Source: Acinetobacter sp. UBA3106 | GTDB taxonomy: Bacteria; Pseudomonadota; Gammaproteobacteria; Pseudomonadales; Moraxellaceae | Reading direction: 5' to 3' | DNA: 7,725 bases | NCBI GenBank assembly: GCA_002365595.1 | Contig: DFAM01000026.1 | Span: 1-7,725, forward strand | In this document: positions 6,243 to 7,725 of the stretch, one piece after another | How the letters are laid out: each line of letters starts with the position of its first letter | Numbering within the stretch: the stretch's first letter is position 1 | Position numbers and translations under genes: made by a program | The notes under the pieces: generated by a model | Database searches by the model: none | Told to the model about the DNA's origin: nothing | What the model saw: the letters and a program-made list of their open reading frames with translations, nothing else

Positions 6243-6948
6243 ATACAAGTTCTTGATGATCATTCAAGTAAATATGGACAGATTTTTTCAGGACATGCTG
6301 CGGAATGTCATCTGCCACGCAATATGTACCTGCAATTGATACCAGTTCTGCTTCCAGGGAATGGCAGAAAATACGTCCTGCGCTGTTCCCGCCTGCGCCG
6401 GCGATGACTCTACCACGTGCGCTACCATAAATATGTATATTTCCTGAAGCAATGACTTCAGAGCCGCTGTTAATACCCGCATTCAGAATAATATCGCCAT
6501 GATCCTGGACCAGACACTGACCCGTACGCAAAATTTCATCATGATAAGATGTCACATGGCTGATGACACGAGCGGGTTTGGCTGCCACTTCTGCAGCATC
6601 TTGGGTTTGAGCAGGTTCAATTTCGGCTTCAACCACTTGTTCTTTTGTGGCTTTAATCCGTTGTAGAGGTCTGTTGTCTGCAGGCAGAATAGGAAACTGA
6701 ATGGCGCGGGCTTCATCGGAAAGAATGCCGTCAATCACACCCATTGGCTGTAAGTCCAGGCTGATCAATAACTGAATCAGTGCAATCAATTCCTGTTCTA
6801 CCGTGCTGTCTATAATCACCAGCGTGCCATGAGAAGCAGTTTCTTGAAGCATTTGAGTCAATTGCTGGCGGATTGCATTGTGATCATTGGTGTCAAAAGT
6901 TAATCGGGTAAAATTAACCATTCTGCCTGTAATCCGTATATCAGCCAT
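6223..6948 (-). CDS. minC: Septum site-determining protein MinC
   Basis: 241-residue inhibitor of FtsZ polymerisation, recruited to the membrane by MinD. The N-terminal FtsZ-antagonist domain is about residues 1-100 and starts MADIRITGRMVNFTRLTF. An Ala/Glu/Gln-rich linker runs to about residue 128. The C-terminal beta-helix domain (about 133-241) contains RTGQ at residues 141-144, corresponding to the RSGQ motif known in E. coli MinC for MinD binding. It is followed by GDIILNAGINSGSEVIASGN and the glycine-rich GSARGRVIAGAGG turns. The ATG at 6948 has AAGGA (6955-6959) 6 nt upstream. It is first of the minC-minD-minE cluster. The 122-bp gap upstream shows no convincing promoter by eye, so co-transcription with the upstream gene is possible. 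Confidence 0.96.
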   Translation of the reverse strand: MADIRITGRMVNFTRLTFDTNDHNAIRQQLTQMLQETASHGTLVIIDSTVEQELIALIQLLISLDLQPMGVIDGILSDEARAIQFPILPADNRPLQRIKATKEQVVEAEIEPAQTQDAAEVAAKPARVISHVTSYHDEILRTGQCLVQDHGDIILNAGINSGSEVIASGNIHIYGSARGRVIAGAGGNSAGRIFCHSLEAELVSIAGTYCVADDIPQHVLKKSVHIYLNDHQELVFEVLEF

Positions 6949-7070
6949 AATTATTCCTTAAGACTTCTGACTCATTCATTTTATGTCGAAGTGATGTTGT
7001 AAATAGAGCAAATGCTAGAACAAATTGCAGCTTTTCTCTAGCCACGTTTTCAATATTTTTAATCTCATGA

Positions 7071-7725
7071 TCATTCTTTGACTTGATCATGCTGTTCCAG
7101 GATTTGTTGCCATTGTTTTATTTTCACTTGCTGGCGAACCGCTTCTAAACTTTCAAAAACAGCCGATTCCACCAGTTTTTCCACATGGGTATTATTTTCA
7201 AATTGTATTTGGCTGATTTTATTCGAAATTTCTAAATATGCCAGGTTTTTTTCATTTTTATGACCATATGCAAAAGGTTCAATCAGTCCCAGCGTGATGT
7301 TTTCTCCCAAACGTTGTCCGATGCTTTGGATCTGTTGCTCGATGCGTCCTCCCACAATGGGAATCAAACGCAGTAACTGGGTCAGTTCAGGTGTATCTTC
7401 AATGGCTTGATTGACGATGTCGCCAACATTTTCCGCAATCATGATTTTTTGTGCTTGCAGCTCTTTACCTAAAGATTCCTGTAAAATATCTGCCAAGGCA
7501 ATGGCAAACATGTCGCGGTGATGGGCAACCAGATCCTCAATCAGCTTTTTATGGGTGGTACTGGTAGAGAGTTCACGTTTTATGCTGTCTAAAACTGTAA
7601 TCACGATACGGCTGGTCAGTTCTTCTAGCAGCATATGGTAATAAAAGTTAGCCCGCTGATACCAAGCGTCCGGAATAACTTTATAACCATGTTGATACAG
7701 ATTGTAGGCGATGGAACCGGCACGT
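7071..7725 (-). CDS. Unrecognised protein, 5' end beyond window
   Basis: The reading frame ends in TGA at 7071-7073 and stays open through the right edge, giving at least 217 residues. The ATG at 7634 is therefore probably internal: upstream codons read as plausible protein (AGSIAYNLYQHGYKVIPDAW...) and no ribosome-binding site precedes that ATG. I do not recognise the family. The visible part is soluble, with no clear membrane segment or signal. It looks mostly helical, with long amphipathic Glu/Gln/Lys-rich stretches, a more hydrophobic turn (LLRLIPIVGGRIEQQ, around 7350-7390), and a charged C-terminus ending EQHDQVKE. It is co-directional with minC, 122 bp upstream of it. No catalytic motif is visible, so no function is proposed. 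That it is a real gene is fairly sure from length and composition. Confidence 0.8.
   Translation of the reverse strand, partial: RAGSIAYNLYQHGYKVIPDAWYQRANFYYHMLLEELTSRIVITVLDSIKRELSTSTTHKKLIEDLVAHHRDMFAIALADILQESLGKELQAQKIMIAENVGDIVNQAIEDTPELTQLLRLIPIVGGRIEQQIQSIGQRLGENITLGLIEPFAYGHKNEKNLAYLEISNKISQIQFENNTHVEKLVESAVFESLEAVRQQVKIKQWQQILEQHDQVKE

Noticed and set aside
7015..7074. 19-codon ORF on the minus strand whose ATG overlaps the TGA of the unidentified gene (ATGA overlap)
   Set aside because: It is very short, lacks a ribosome-binding site and ends at TAG well before minC; coupling by chance is likely.
1..7725. CRISPR array, tRNA or rRNA genes, insertion sequences, dif or KOPS clusters
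   Set aside because: Reading both strands showed no spaced direct repeats of CRISPR type, no RNA gene signatures, no transposase fragments and no recognisable dif or clustered GGGNAGGG sites.

Overview
The window looks like a stretch of Acinetobacter (Moraxellaceae, Gammaproteobacteria) core chromosome. This rests on moderately AT-rich coding sequence, closely recognisable proteobacterial FtsK, MinC, MinD and MinE proteins, and a PA4642-family small protein. The genus is an inference from protein resemblance; no search was run.

Layout from left to right: (1) bases 1-2550, plus strand: the 3' five-sixths or so of ftsK, the septal DNA translocase. The N-terminal membrane domain lies outside the window. 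(2) A bidirectional hairpin terminator at about 2562-2589 separates ftsK from a convergent LysR-type regulator gene (2588-3475, minus). (3) A 104-bp divergent control region holds a phased array of ATGAG/CTCAT pentamers. It separates the regulator from an AEC-family (auxin efflux carrier-like) permease gene (3580-4482, plus). (4) A second bidirectional terminator (4497-4527) lies between the permease and a convergent 95-residue PA4642-like gene (4541-4828, minus). (5) A 238-bp gap (4829-5066) carries a tandem, hairpin-bearing repeat. (6) minC-minD-minE are read on the minus strand (6948 to 5067): minD and minE are 3 bp apart, and minC and minD are 67 bp apart. (7) At the right edge, also on the minus strand, is the 3' part of an unrecognised gene (7071 to past 7725).

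Functionally, two cell-division modules frame the window. FtsK coordinates chromosome-dimer resolution and terminus segregation with septum closure. MinCDE keeps FtsZ rings away from the poles. Between them sits a typical regulator/permease pair, in which the LysR protein probably controls the divergent transporter gene and its own gene. The transported compound cannot be read from the sequence.

Most of this is ordinary core genome, and I do not see a new multi-gene system. The parts that known gene families do not explain are the tandem repeat between minE and the PA4642-like gene, the helically phased pentamer array in the divergent promoter region, and the unidentified gene upstream of minC.
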